Shown: one piece after another, positions 1 through 7,933 of the stretch
How the letters are laid out: each line of letters opens with the position of its first letter
How positions within the stretch are numbered: the first letter of the stretch is position 1
Source: Ruminococcus sp. UBA3286
GTDB lineage: Bacteria; Bacillota; Clostridia; Oscillospirales; Ruminococcaceae
DNA length: 24,737 bases
Reading direction: 5' to 3'
NCBI GenBank assembly: GCA_002362135.1
Contig: DETO01000145.1
Coordinates: forward strand, 2,432-27,168
Translations under genes and position numbers: made by a program
Notes under the pieces: model-generated
The model's input: the letters and a program-made list of their open reading frames with translations, nothing else
Databases searched by the model: none
What the model was told of the DNA's origin: nothing

Positions 1-280
1 GCGGCATTATGTCAGGGGACTCTGCACGAACGTGCCGTACCCTCTGCCCTTCGGGCATCTCCCTACTCCGTAGGGAGTCACCCGACACCCCCTGCATAAG
101 GGACAGCGTCCCTTATGAATCCCAATATTAAATTCAAACTGTACCCATTCGGGTACAGTTTGAATTTGAGAGGAGAAATATAAAAAACGTTCATTAGGCA
201 GGGATTTGGAGAGACAGTTCCAACTGATAACGACGACGAGTAAAATGATTTCTGTCTCGCATAGCAGTAAAGTTAAAATA
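1..280. repeat. Degenerate copy of a hairpin-rich dispersed repeat, upstream of pth
   Basis: This 296-base gene-free stretch opens with the same GCGGCATTAT that bounds the element at 15624-15968. It holds a row of hairpins: 45-49/53-57, 59-66/70-77 (8 bp), 95-104/108-117 (10 bp) and 130-146/151-167 (17 bp perfect, loop ATTC). A core at about 195-240 ends in ACGACGACGAG and resembles the core of the second copy (15854-15900). The matching right terminal repeat and the long imperfect inverted repeat of the other copy are not found, so this copy is truncated or of another subtype. It reaches to within a few bases of the pth ribosome binding site (AAGGAG, 284-289). I see no convincing promoter in it. 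Base 1 is probably a contig edge within the repeat. Confidence 0.7.
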
Positions 281-296
281 ATTAAGGAGAATCAGA

Positions 297-923
297 ATGA
301 GTATTTTTGATGTATTCGACAGAATTTCACAAAATTCTTCCGCTGCGAGGGGTAAAATAGAATATGTTATAGCAGGTCTGGGCAATCCGGGTATGGAATA
401 CGACGGCACGCGCCATAATGCGGGATTTTTCACCATAGATACTCTTGCGGAACAGTTGGGCGAGAATATCAGCCGCCTGCGTTTTAAGGGAAAAACTGCG
501 GAAGTCACTATCGGAAACACGCGTTGTCTGCTTCTTAAACCTACGACTTACATGAATAACAGTGGCGAATCTGTCGTTCAGGCGCTGGAATTTTATAAAT
601 TATCCGCCGATAAACTTATAGTGATATACGACGATATTTCTCTTGAACCGGGACGGCTCAGAATCCGCAGAAAAGGCAGTCACGGCGGTCATAACGGCAT
701 GAGGAGCATTATCGAACTGACGGGCAGAGACGATTTTCCGCGCATTAAAATGGGCGTTGGAAAAAAGCCGCACCCCGATTACGATCTTGCTAAATGGGTG
801 CTGGGCAAATTCGGAAAAGAGGACGCCGAAAAACTGAAAACGGCTGCGGAAAATGCCTGCGAATGTATCAGACTTATGGTTGACGGAAAAACGGACGAAG
901 CTATGAACAAATTTAATTCTTAG
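297..923 (+). CDS. pth: Peptidyl-tRNA hydrolase
   Basis: The enzyme cleaves the ester bond of peptidyl-tRNAs that drop off stalled ribosomes, recycling tRNA in the cytosol. The 208-residue product has the family signature GLGNPGxxYxxTRHNxG at residues 27-43 with catalytic His40, the KPTTYMNNSG segment, IYDDISLEPG (catalytic-site Asp) and GSHGGHNGMRSI. A 20-residue N-terminal extension precedes the first strand, as in some clostridial homologues. The ATG start is supported by AAGGAG at 284-289, seven bases upstream. The stop is 13 bases before mfd, so the two are probably cotranscribed. Pairing of pth with mfd is a common Firmicutes arrangement. The upstream region is a dispersed repeat, so the native promoter lies further left or was rearranged. 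Confidence 0.97.
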   Translation: MSIFDVFDRISQNSSAARGKIEYVIAGLGNPGMEYDGTRHNAGFFTIDTLAEQLGENISRLRFKGKTAEVTIGNTRCLLLKPTTYMNNSGESVVQALEFYKLSADKLIVIYDDISLEPGRLRIRRKGSHGGHNGMRSIIELTGRDDFPRIKMGVGKKPHPDYDLAKWVLGKFGKEDAEKLKTAAENACECIRLMVDGKTDEAMNKFNS

Positions 924-936
924 CACGGGAGTTCAT

Positions 937-3900
937 ATGAAACTATTCGATCAGATTTTTAAAGAATTATCGGGATACGGAGCTATCCTACAATGCCTTG
1001 AAAAAAACATTTCGCCCGTCTCCGTGACGGGTCTTTCGCATATACATAGGGCGCATCTTATCAGTGCGCTGAACGGCGATAAAATCAATCTTGTTATCAC
1101 GGGCAGCGAGGCGGAGGCTAAGAGGCTGTGCGACGACATTAATATGATGAGCGGCGGCGATTCCGCGGTGCTGTTTCCATCGAAAGAGCAGGTTTTTACA
1201 CCGATCGACAGCTATAATCACGAGTATGAGCATATGAGGATATCCGCTCTTGCAAGGGCTGCCGCCGATAAATGCAGCGTGATCTGCGCAAGCGTTGAAG
1301 CGGTCATGCAGCCTGTTATACCTGTGGAAACGCTTATTTCTTCCGCTATCGAGATTTGCGAAGGTGCAGTTATCGACCGTGATAAACTCTGTTCGGACTT
1401 GGCGGCATGCGGTTATCAGCGCTGCGAAAAAGTCGAGGGTGCGTCGCAGTTTTCGGTGCGCGGAAGCATTATAGATATTTTTCCCGTTCAGGCTGATAAA
1501 CCCGTGCGTATCGAATTATGGGACGACGAAATTGAGACTATCACGGAATTTGAGACCGATACGCAGCGGCGTTCCGATGAAAAAATCGCCCGTCTGGAAA
1601 TTTCTCCTGCGACGGAAATAATCTGCGACGGCATGGAACTTGCTGATAAACTGGAATCTTTACTGAAAAAAGTCCGCGGAAAGCGTATGGAACTTGTCAG
1701 GGAACATCTCGGAGCGGACGTAAAAAGGCTGCGTGCAGGCGAGATACTTCCTCACGGAATGAAGTATTATTCGCTGGTTTATCCCGAAACTTCCACGGTT
1801 TTCGATTATATTGACGGCGCGGTCATATTCAGCGATTTTTCCGATGTTATGGATTCCGCAAACGGTGTAACAGCGCGGTTCAACGAGGACGCGAAGCTTC
1901 TTATTGAAGAAGGACAGCTTTGTAAAGGTCTGGACGATCTCGTTCTTGAGCTGCCGCGTATCCGAATGATAGCCGAAAAGAAAAACTGCTTGTATCTCAG
2001 CAATTTCGTGCAGAGCGGAGAAAGAATAGAATTTCGCCGTCTTATAAGTTTCGAAGCTATGCAGACTGCGGCATGGGGCGGAGAAATGAAGCAGCTCCTC
2101 GAAGACCTGAACGACTATATTTCGCGTGATTATGCGGTGATTCTTTGTGCAGGCAGCGAAAAGACTCTTCCCGTTATCAGGCAGGATCTTGAGGAAAACG
2201 GCATATCATGCGAGATAACCTCAGAAAATTCGCAGATCGCACACGGCAGAGTGTTCCTGATGTCGGGCAGTTTCAGCGGCGGATTTGAATATCCGGAAAA
2301 TAAAACCGCGCTGATAACTCAGGGGCGCGCGATGAATTCCACGCGAAAAAAACGCGCCAAGAAAAAGACGAAAGCCGAGGAAATACGCAGTCTTGCAGAT
2401 ATTACCGAGGGCGACCTTGTAGTACACAGCGGTCACGGTATCGGGCGTTTTATTGGCATTCGCAAGCTGGAAGTAGAAGGCGTTACGAAGGATTACATAA
2501 CGATTCAGTATGCCGGGACGGATAAGCTGTATATTCCCGTTACTCAGCTTGATATGGTGTCGAAATATATCGGGCCGCGTGACGATACGGGCGTAAAGCT
2601 GACGAAGCTGAGTTCGGGCGAATGGCAGAAAAAGAAAAATTCCGTAAAGCGCGCAGTCAAGGATATGGCGCAGGAGTTGATAGCTTTGTATGCCAAGCGC
2701 GAGAAAAGTCAGGGATTCGCTTTTTATCCTGATGACGAGATACAGCGCGATTTTGAGGAGCGTTTTCCCTATGTGGAAACGGACGATCAACTTTCGGCGA
2801 TATCCGAAATAAAGGCCGATATGGAGCGCGGCAGACCGATGGAACGGCTTCTTTGCGGCGATGTCGGATTCGGTAAAACGGAGGTCGCATTGCGCGCCGC
2901 AATGAAATGCGTTCTTTCAGGCAAGCAGTGCGCTATTCTCGCGCCGACTACTGTTCTGGCGTTTCAGCATTATCAGACGGCATTGCGCAGATTTGAGCAT
3001 TTCCCCGTAAATGTGGAACTTCTCAGCCGTTACCGCACTCCCGCGCAGCAGTCGGAAATAATTAAAAAATTAAAGCAGGGCAGAATAGATATCCTGATAG
3101 GCACTCATAAAATAATCCAGAAAAGCGTTGTGTTCAAAGATCTGGGGCTTGCGATAATTGACGAGGAACAGCGTTTCGGCGTTGCGCATAAGGAGAAATT
3201 CAAGGAAACTTTTACGGGAGTTGACGTTCTCATGCTGTCCGCAACGCCGATTCCGCGAACGCTTAATATGGCGATGAGCGGAATCCGCGATATGTCGGTT
3301 CTCGAAGAGCCGCCGCAGGATCGCTATCCCGTGCAGACTTATGTTATCGAATATAATGCGGCGACGGTCATTCAGGCTATTGTCCGCGAATTGCGCAGGG
3401 GAGGGCAGGTCTACTACATTCACAACCGCGTGGAGACCATAACTTCATGCGCTGCGAAACTCCAATCGATGCTTCCCGAAGCGCGGATAGCCGTTGCTCA
3501 CGGGCAGATGAATCAGGAGGAAATGTCCGATATCTGGGAACAGCTTGTTGAACATGAGATCGATATTCTCGTATGCACGACTATCATCGAGACGGGCGTT
3601 GATGTGCCTAATGTGAATACTCTTATCATTGAAGACGCCGACCGATTCGGGCTTTCGCAGCTTTATCAGCTCCGCGGCAGAGTTGGGCGTTCAAATCGGC
3701 GCGGTTATGCATTTTTTACTTACAAGCGCGACAAGGTTCTGACGGAGATAGCCTCGAAAAGACTCAGCGCGATGCGCGAATTTACGCAGTTCGGCAGCGG
3801 ATTCAGAATCGCGCTCCGCGATCTGGAAATAAGAGGCGCGGGCAGCATTCTCGGCGGCAGTCAGCATGGGCATATGGAAGCCGTGGGATATGATATGTAT

Positions 3901-4410
3901 CTTCAATTATTATCAGAAGCAGTCGCTGAGGAAAAGGGCGAAAAACCGGAAAAAATTCCGGAATGCCTTGTCGATATCCAGATCGATGCCCATATTCCCG
4001 AAAAATACATATCCAGCCTGAATCAGCGTATCGACTTGTATCGCAAGATCATGGTGACCGTTACCGACGAGGATAAACTTGATCTTATTGACGAGCTGAT
4101 AGACCGCTATGGAGACCCTCCGAAAGCGGTTCTTGGGCTTATCGAAGTTTCGCTTTTGAGAAATAAGGCGGCGCGTCTGGGAATTACCGAAATATCGCAG
4201 AGAAATGCGCAGATGTATTTCTACACGGAGTACCTGACTATTGAGCAGATCACTGCGCTTTCGATGGCTTATAAGGGGAAGATCACTTTTAACGGTTCGG
4301 GAAAATCCTATGTGTCTATAAAAATTGCTCCTAAAAAGCGTCCGTTTGAGATGATGAAAGAAGTCGTGGGAATCATTGAATCGGCTAAAAAAGAATCGAA
4401 TTCCAAATGA
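937..4410 (+). CDS. mfd: Transcription-repair coupling factor Mfd
   Basis: Mfd is an ATP-driven translocase that pushes stalled RNA polymerase off lesions and recruits UvrA. The 1157-residue length is normal. An N-terminal UvrB-like module is followed by the CarD-like RNA polymerase interaction domain at about 486-555 (starting near GDLVVHSGHGIG, 492 on). The helicase core has Walker A GDVGFGKT (641-648), Walker B DEEQRFG (742-748), LSATPIPRTLNM, then IETGVDVPN and QLRGRVGRS in the second RecA lobe. A C-terminal TRCF domain that binds UvrA follows the segment DLEIRGAGSILGG. The start uses GGGAG at 927-931. It directly follows pth and ends before a new promoter at 4430. No terminator is visible between mfd and that promoter. 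Confidence 0.98.
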   Translation: MKLFDQIFKELSGYGAILQCLEKNISPVSVTGLSHIHRAHLISALNGDKINLVITGSEAEAKRLCDDINMMSGGDSAVLFPSKEQVFTPIDSYNHEYEHMRISALARAAADKCSVICASVEAVMQPVIPVETLISSAIEICEGAVIDRDKLCSDLAACGYQRCEKVEGASQFSVRGSIIDIFPVQADKPVRIELWDDEIETITEFETDTQRRSDEKIARLEISPATEIICDGMELADKLESLLKKVRGKRMELVREHLGADVKRLRAGEILPHGMKYYSLVYPETSTVFDYIDGAVIFSDFSDVMDSANGVTARFNEDAKLLIEEGQLCKGLDDLVLELPRIRMIAEKKNCLYLSNFVQSGERIEFRRLISFEAMQTAAWGGEMKQLLEDLNDYISRDYAVILCAGSEKTLPVIRQDLEENGISCEITSENSQIAHGRVFLMSGSFSGGFEYPENKTALITQGRAMNSTRKKRAKKKTKAEEIRSLADITEGDLVVHSGHGIGRFIGIRKLEVEGVTKDYITIQYAGTDKLYIPVTQLDMVSKYIGPRDDTGVKLTKLSSGEWQKKKNSVKRAVKDMAQELIALYAKREKSQGFAFYPDDEIQRDFEERFPYVETDDQLSAISEIKADMERGRPMERLLCGDVGFGKTEVALRAAMKCVLSGKQCAILAPTTVLAFQHYQTALRRFEHFPVNVELLSRYRTPAQQSEIIKKLKQGRIDILIGTHKIIQKSVVFKDLGLAIIDEEQRFGVAHKEKFKETFTGVDVLMLSATPIPRTLNMAMSGIRDMSVLEEPPQDRYPVQTYVIEYNAATVIQAIVRELRRGGQVYYIHNRVETITSCAAKLQSMLPEARIAVAHGQMNQEEMSDIWEQLVEHEIDILVCTTIIETGVDVPNVNTLIIEDADRFGLSQLYQLRGRVGRSNRRGYAFFTYKRDKVLTEIASKRLSAMREFTQFGSGFRIALRDLEIRGAGSILGGSQHGHMEAVGYDMYLQLLSEAVAEEKGEKPEKIPECLVDIQIDAHIPEKYISSLNQRIDLYRKIMVTVTDEDKLDLIDELIDRYGDPPKAVLGLIEVSLLRNKAARLGITEISQRNAQMYFYTEYLTIEQITALSMAYKGKITFNGSGKSYVSIKIAPKKRPFEMMKEVVGIIESAKKESNSK

Positions 4411-4429
4411 AAATTGTGCATTATTATAC

Positions 4430-4458
4430 TTTACAAATAATGCGAAATATGTTAAAAT
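4430..4458 (+). promoter_or_regulatory. Sigma-A type promoter for the CBM-like lipoprotein
   Basis: A -35 TTTACA (4430-4435), a 17-base spacer and a -10 TAAAAT (4453-4458) each match consensus at five of six positions. The start would fall near 4465, giving an untranslated leader of about 80 bases. That leader contains a small 6-bp stem (4506-4511/4520-4525). Confidence 0.6.
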
Positions 4459-4545
4459 AAATGTAACTTAGGCAACTTAACATAATAGCAATATAATGCT
4501 GAAATGCGCTCCGATAAGAGAGCGCTTCCTGCAAGGAGAGACAAA

Positions 4546-5307
4546 ATGACTTTGAAAAAACTTTTTACAACGGTCGCGATATGCACATTTTCAGTTGCAG
4601 GTTTTGGCTGCGGAGAAAAGCCGGAACCTCCTGTTCCGACGGAAGCAAGCGATCCAAATGCCATTACTTTTGACGACGGCGATTTCGAATTTGCAGCTAT
4701 ACACGAGGGCGATCCTGATTCTGCCAAAGGTGCGCTGTCTGTTGAAGCTGTTCAGGGCAATAAAATGCTAAAATTTACTGACAGCGGTACGAATTTGGCT
4801 GACGGAACGGTTCAGAAAATTAAATTTGACGCTGCAATGCTTCTGAGTAAGGAGAATATTACGAAAGTACGTTCGATTGAAATGGACGTTTACGCCGACG
4901 CAACAGCGGAGGAATTTGTGAACGAAGATGAGGAGAATGTTCAAGCTCCCGGCTGGATAGGCGGCGGCGGAGGCGCGAATGTCAGCGGCGATAAATGGTA
5001 TGATTTTGCCGATTGGGAAGGCGGCGAATACAACTTTGAGATGTCGGGAGCGGTTCATGTTACGTTTAAATTTTTGCTTGCCGACGGCGGTAAATGCTGG
5101 GACGGGTCGATGGACGAAGCGACTTTCCAGATAATGCGTTGGGGCGCGCAGAATGAGGGCAATTTCTATGTTGACAACATCGTATTTTTCGACGGCGACG
5201 GAAATTCTCTCCCCATTGAAAAATCACCCAAAAAGGTGAAAGATGATTCCGAAGTTACAACTTCCAAAGATGAAACTCCGGAATCAACGACTGCGACTGA
5301 GGTCTAA
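4546..5307 (+). CDS. Secreted lipoprotein with a carbohydrate-binding-like beta-sandwich
   Basis: This is an unrecognised 253-residue protein. The start at 4546 is chosen over an in-frame ATG at 4504 because AAGGAG (4533-4538) sits seven bases upstream and because a signal peptide then begins at residue 1 (MTLKKLF, hydrophobic stretch, Cys22 in GFGC, a weak lipobox). The body is rich in Asp, Gly and aromatics, with a pattern typical of galactose-binding-like or CBM beta-sandwiches: NAITFDDGDFEF near the start and FYVDNIVFFDGDGN near the end, with a polyglycine loop (WIGGGGGAN). The last 30 or so residues form a Lys/Ser/Thr/Glu-rich tail. Several positions echo the binding modules of the GH5 protein at 21053-23113 (WY..x..D, a late W, then a V-x-x-V/I strand). 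A role in glycan binding at the cell surface is inferred, not shown. It has its own promoter and terminator. Confidence 0.8.
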   Translation: MTLKKLFTTVAICTFSVAGFGCGEKPEPPVPTEASDPNAITFDDGDFEFAAIHEGDPDSAKGALSVEAVQGNKMLKFTDSGTNLADGTVQKIKFDAAMLLSKENITKVRSIEMDVYADATAEEFVNEDEENVQAPGWIGGGGGANVSGDKWYDFADWEGGEYNFEMSGAVHVTFKFLLADGGKCWDGSMDEATFQIMRWGAQNEGNFYVDNIVFFDGDGNSLPIEKSPKKVKDDSEVTTSKDETPESTTATEV

Positions 5308-5318
5308 TACAACAAAAA

Positions 5319-5347
5319 GGGCTGTACTTTTGTACAGCCCTGATTTT
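5319..5347. terminator. Bidirectional Rho-independent terminator
   Basis: A perfect 9-bp stem GGGCTGTAC / GTACAGCCC (5319-5327 and 5332-5340) has a TTTT loop. On the + strand it is followed by TGATTTTTT, and on the - strand by TTTTTGTT. It sits between the convergent lipoprotein gene and rplL and can end both. Confidence 0.9.
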
Positions 5348-5363
5348 TTCGAGATAAGTAAAA

Positions 5364-5735
5364 TTACTTGATTTCGATTGTAGCGCCGGCAGCCTCGAAC
5401 TTTTCCTTGAGTTCGTTAGCTTCTGCCTCAGAAACGCCTTCCTTGATAGCCTTAGGAGCAGACTCAACAACTTCCTTAGCTTCCTTAAGACCGAGACCGA
5501 GTGCTTCCTTAGCGCACTTGATAACAGCCATCTTAGCATCGCCGAAAGATGTGAGAACTACGTCGAACTCTGTCTTAGCAGCCTCAGCAGCGCCGGCGCC
5601 GCCTGCAGCAGGAGCAGCAGCAACCATTGCTGTTACGCCGAATTCCTCCTGGATAGCGTCTACGAGCTCTGCGAGTTCGAGAACGGAAAGAGTCTTGATT
5701 TCTTCAACAAAATTTGTGATCTTCTCTGAAGCCAT
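5364..5735 (-). CDS. rplL: Ribosomal protein L7/L12
   Basis: This 123-residue stalk protein of the large subunit recruits translational GTPases. The N-terminal dimerisation helix region (KITNFVEEIKTLSVLELAELV) is followed by an Ala/Gly-rich hinge (AAAPAAGGAGAAEAA) and the C-terminal domain, with KEAKEVVESAPKAIKEG in the factor-binding helices. It starts at ATG 5735 behind AAAGGAG. It is 57 bases downstream of rplJ in the same operon and ends at the bidirectional terminator at 5319-5347. The usual downstream genes rpoB and rpoC are absent. Confidence 0.98.
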   Translation of the reverse strand: MASEKITNFVEEIKTLSVLELAELVDAIQEEFGVTAMVAAAPAAGGAGAAEAAKTEFDVVLTSFGDAKMAVIKCAKEALGLGLKEAKEVVESAPKAIKEGVSEAEANELKEKFEAAGATIEIK

Positions 5736-5792
5736 GATAATAATCTCCTTTAAATTAATTTTTAAGCTGATAATTCAAAATTACTACAGAAA

Positions 5793-6305
5793 TCAGGCAG
5801 CTTCCTCTGACTTCTTGTCTGCAACTGCCTTGAGAGCAGCAGCGAGTTTCTGCATCGGTCCCTGGAGAGAGCCAACGAGCTGAGCGAGCAGTACGTCCTT
5901 TGAAGGAATCTTGGAAAGAGCGATAACTCCTGCCTGATCGTAAACTTCACCTTCAACGTAACCTGCCTTGAGATTGAACTTTTCGTCTCCTGCATTCTCA
6001 GCGAACTTGCCGAGGATACGAGCGGGAGCAGTCTGATCGTCATTTGAGAGAGCGATAGCGGTAGTACCGTTCAGGCACTCTTCAAAACCTTCGATACCGC
6101 AGTTTTTGAAAGCGCGGAGAAGCATGGTGTTCTTTTCTACGAAGTAGTTGACGCCTGCCTCGCGAAGCTCCTTTCTGAGCTTTGTATCTTCCTCAACAGT
6201 AATACCCTTGTAATCAACGAGAACGCCTGATACAGAGTTTTTGATGAGATCGGTAAGCTGCTCGACCTTAGCTTTTTTAGCTTCGAGAACTGAATTGCTT
6301 GGCAT
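5793..6305 (-). CDS. rplJ: Ribosomal protein L10
   Basis: L10 anchors the L7/L12 dimers to 23S rRNA and, in complex with L12, represses its own operon by binding the leader. The 170-residue protein begins MPSNSVLEAKK and has the typical VLVDYKGITVEEDTKLRKELREAG and NTMLLRAF segments. An in-frame upstream start (6386) is rejected because it would run through the leader RNA, whereas GGAGGTG sits directly before the ATG at 6305. The C-terminal helix (KLAAALKAVADKK) is the L12-binding part. It is cotranscribed with rplL. Confidence 0.98.
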   Translation of the reverse strand: MPSNSVLEAKKAKVEQLTDLIKNSVSGVLVDYKGITVEEDTKLRKELREAGVNYFVEKNTMLLRAFKNCGIEGFEECLNGTTAIALSNDDQTAPARILGKFAENAGDEKFNLKAGYVEGEVYDQAGVIALSKIPSKDVLLAQLVGSLQGPMQKLAAALKAVADKKSEEAA

Positions 6306-6351
6306 TGTGTATTCACCTCCGAATAAATTGTTATCGTATTCAGAGTGCAAT

Positions 6352-6479
6352 AAAAAAGTCCTTTGCCGACAGCGCGGAAAGGACATGATAAGTCTATCAT
6401 TTGCAATTCCTCGGCGGGACTTACGGAATAAACCAGCCTGCTGTCTTTAGAATACGATATAAGCTGTTGAATTTACAAC
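6352..6479 (-). ncRNA. L10 leader with transcription attenuator
   Basis: Read on the - strand, the leader starts near 6479. It carries AAAGACAGCAGG and later CCCGCCGAGGAATTG, which match the conserved kink-turn region of the bacterial rplJ leader bound by L10(L12)4. It ends in a terminator: stem GTCCTTT / AAAGGAC (6378-6384 with 6358-6364, extended by CCG/CGG with one bulge) followed by a T run (6352-6357). L10 binding would favour termination, so excess L10-L12 lowers transcription of rplJ-rplL. The assignment rests on motif recognition. The mutually exclusive antiterminator pairing was not computed. Confidence 0.85.
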
Positions 6480-6485
6480 AATAAA

Positions 6486-6514
6486 ATTATAACATATCGT
6501 CGGGGAGTTGTCAA
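6486..6514 (-). promoter_or_regulatory. Consensus sigma-A promoter of rplJ-rplL
   Basis: On the - strand, TTGACA (6514-6509), a 17-base spacer and TATAAT (6491-6486) match consensus perfectly. The start would be near 6479, at the head of the L10 leader. The -35 box begins 24 bases after the stop codon of the upstream lipoprotein gene, with no terminator between. Confidence 0.92.
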
Positions 6515-6537
6515 TAGCTTGTATTTATTTTTTTGTT

Positions 6538-7206
6538 TTAATCATTATTTCCCGAAACTTTCGCTAAGGACATTACCGTTCCATTGCACGAAAGGGTAAG
6601 AACATTGTTCTGAACGGCGAAATCATAGGAAATATTGTTATCGCCCTCTGCGCCGAAAAATTTCAGATCGCTGCCCGAAAGATCAAGAACGCCGTTTTCA
6701 GCTGTGTATGAACACATTTCAATCTCGGATATCACGGAATTTTCGCCGATTATCATCGAATACCGCCCATCAGAATCACCGAAACGCTCCGTCAGCTGAT
6801 CGGATAAAATTCCGCTTTTCAGCGTATATTCGCCATAAACCGAGTCGGAGGGTTCTCCCGTGCGCTCCATTGTCAGCACGTCGATCATGCCGTTTTCACT
6901 ATCGGCGTTGAATGAAAATTCTTTGCCGTCATATGAAGAATTACCCGAAAAAACCTCGTCTGCGCCCGTCATATGAACATCGCCGTTTTTGTCGATAGTC
7001 ATTGTATCGCTCAGGTCAACGAGCAGGCTCATTTTGTCGTTTTCGCTGAATTTAAGCGAGCCGCCGATGCTGTCGTTGTACCATTCGCCGAGAATTTCCG
7101 CTTTATTATACGGTCTTATCGAAGATTCCTCTTTGGATTCCGCACATGAAGAAAATGCAATTACCGCTGCTGCAACTGCGCAGACGCCTTTAATTTTCCT
7201 TAACAC
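6538..7206 (-). CDS. Lipoprotein, downstream member of a tandem paralogous pair
   Basis: This is an unrecognised 222-residue secreted lipoprotein. It has a Lys/Arg-rich start, a hydrophobic core and a lipobox ending AFSSC (Cys21). The start is a GTG at 7206 that overlaps the end of the preceding gene by 17 bases. AGAGGA lies eight bases upstream, so translation is probably coupled. The body aligns with the upstream gene product along its whole length: G-x-W near residue 41, a segment LKFSENDKMSLLVDLSD, VYGEYTLKSGILSDQLTER, and YTAENGVLDL. The recurring short strands with G-T/E-W suggest a lipocalin-like beta-barrel, which is an inference. Function is unknown. No terminator follows, so transcription could run into the rplJ leader. 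Confidence 0.82.
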   Translation of the reverse strand: MLRKIKGVCAVAAAVIAFSSCAESKEESSIRPYNKAEILGEWYNDSIGGSLKFSENDKMSLLVDLSDTMTIDKNGDVHMTGADEVFSGNSSYDGKEFSFNADSENGMIDVLTMERTGEPSDSVYGEYTLKSGILSDQLTERFGDSDGRYSMIIGENSVISEIEMCSYTAENGVLDLSGSDLKFFGAEGDNNISYDFAVQNNVLTLSCNGTVMSLAKVSGNND

Positions 7207-7891
7207 GGTTATATTCCTCTTTTCCGCCCGTATCGACGTATGTCATCGTGAGATTATCGCCGTCGATCGCGTAGGTATAATTAAGTCCTTCAACCTCTTC
7301 GTTTACATATGCTATATTCGGGTTGAACATTTTCAGCGTACCGTCCTCGGCGTCGTAATCAAGAAAATCGATCACATTGATCATTACTGCGTCGTCCGAA
7401 AAATCGGCTTCTATATTAAGAATGTCGGGAGTTACGTTTAGTCTTGAAGCAATAAAATCCGTAAGTCCGCCGCTTAAAACTTCGTATGTTCCGTTGTAAG
7501 TTTCGGTATCGATATCGCCTTTGCATTTCATGACAACGAAATCAACTTCGGTCTCCTCCTGCGTTTCGGGGTCTGTATAATCGGTATATATCCGAATGGT
7601 ATCGTCGTTGACAATGATCTTGTCCTTATCGAGATGCTGACCGCTTGCATTGAACGAGCCGTCTTCCTCAAATCCCATGACCGACGAAAAATCCATGACC
7701 AGCGAAGCTTTGCCGTCGTCCTTGAAGCGGTAGCCGCTGCTGCCGTTCGACCATGTTCCGACGAGGGCGGAATCGATCTTTCCATTGCTTGTACGGCTGC
7801 CGTTTTCGTCGTATACAGGCTTGTCTCCGCAGCTTGTAAGAGCGGCTGCAATGCCGCAGAATGCAATAATTGCCGTTAAAGTTTTCTTCAT
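7190..7891 (-). CDS. Lipoprotein, upstream member of a tandem paralogous pair
   Basis: This is an unrecognised 233-residue lipoprotein with signal peptide MKKTLTAIIA and lipobox ALTSC (Cys21). It is Asp/Glu-rich and secreted to the outer face of the membrane. Segments matching its neighbour include LVGTWSNGSSGYRFKDDGK, SLVMDFSSVMGFEEDGSFN, YNGTYEVLSGGLTDFIASR and YDAEDGTLKMFNPN. The G-T-W strand start is typical of lipocalin-like or DUF-type beta-barrel lipoproteins of Clostridia. GGAGG lies six bases before the ATG. It follows tsaD by 42 bases and lacks an obvious promoter of its own, so it is probably read from the CPBP-tadA-tsaD transcript. Confidence 0.83.
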   Translation of the reverse strand: MKKTLTAIIAFCGIAAALTSCGDKPVYDENGSRTSNGKIDSALVGTWSNGSSGYRFKDDGKASLVMDFSSVMGFEEDGSFNASGQHLDKDKIIVNDDTIRIYTDYTDPETQEETEVDFVVMKCKGDIDTETYNGTYEVLSGGLTDFIASRLNVTPDILNIEADFSDDAVMINVIDFLDYDAEDGTLKMFNPNIAYVNEEVEGLNYTYAIDGDNLTMTYVDTGGKEEYNRVKEN

Positions 7892-7933
7892 TTTTTCCTC
7901 CGAGTTTTTGATGTCAGTATGTTTTTGTACAGT

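Noticed and set aside
2221..2790. 189-codon frame antisense to mfd
   Set aside because: It lies opposite conserved mfd domains, has no ribosome site or promoter, and is typical of shadow frames in this codon usage.
6306..6386. N-terminal extension of rplJ to 6386
   Set aside because: The extension runs through the leader attenuator, and the ATG at 6305 has a strong GGAGGTG site and the family N-terminus.
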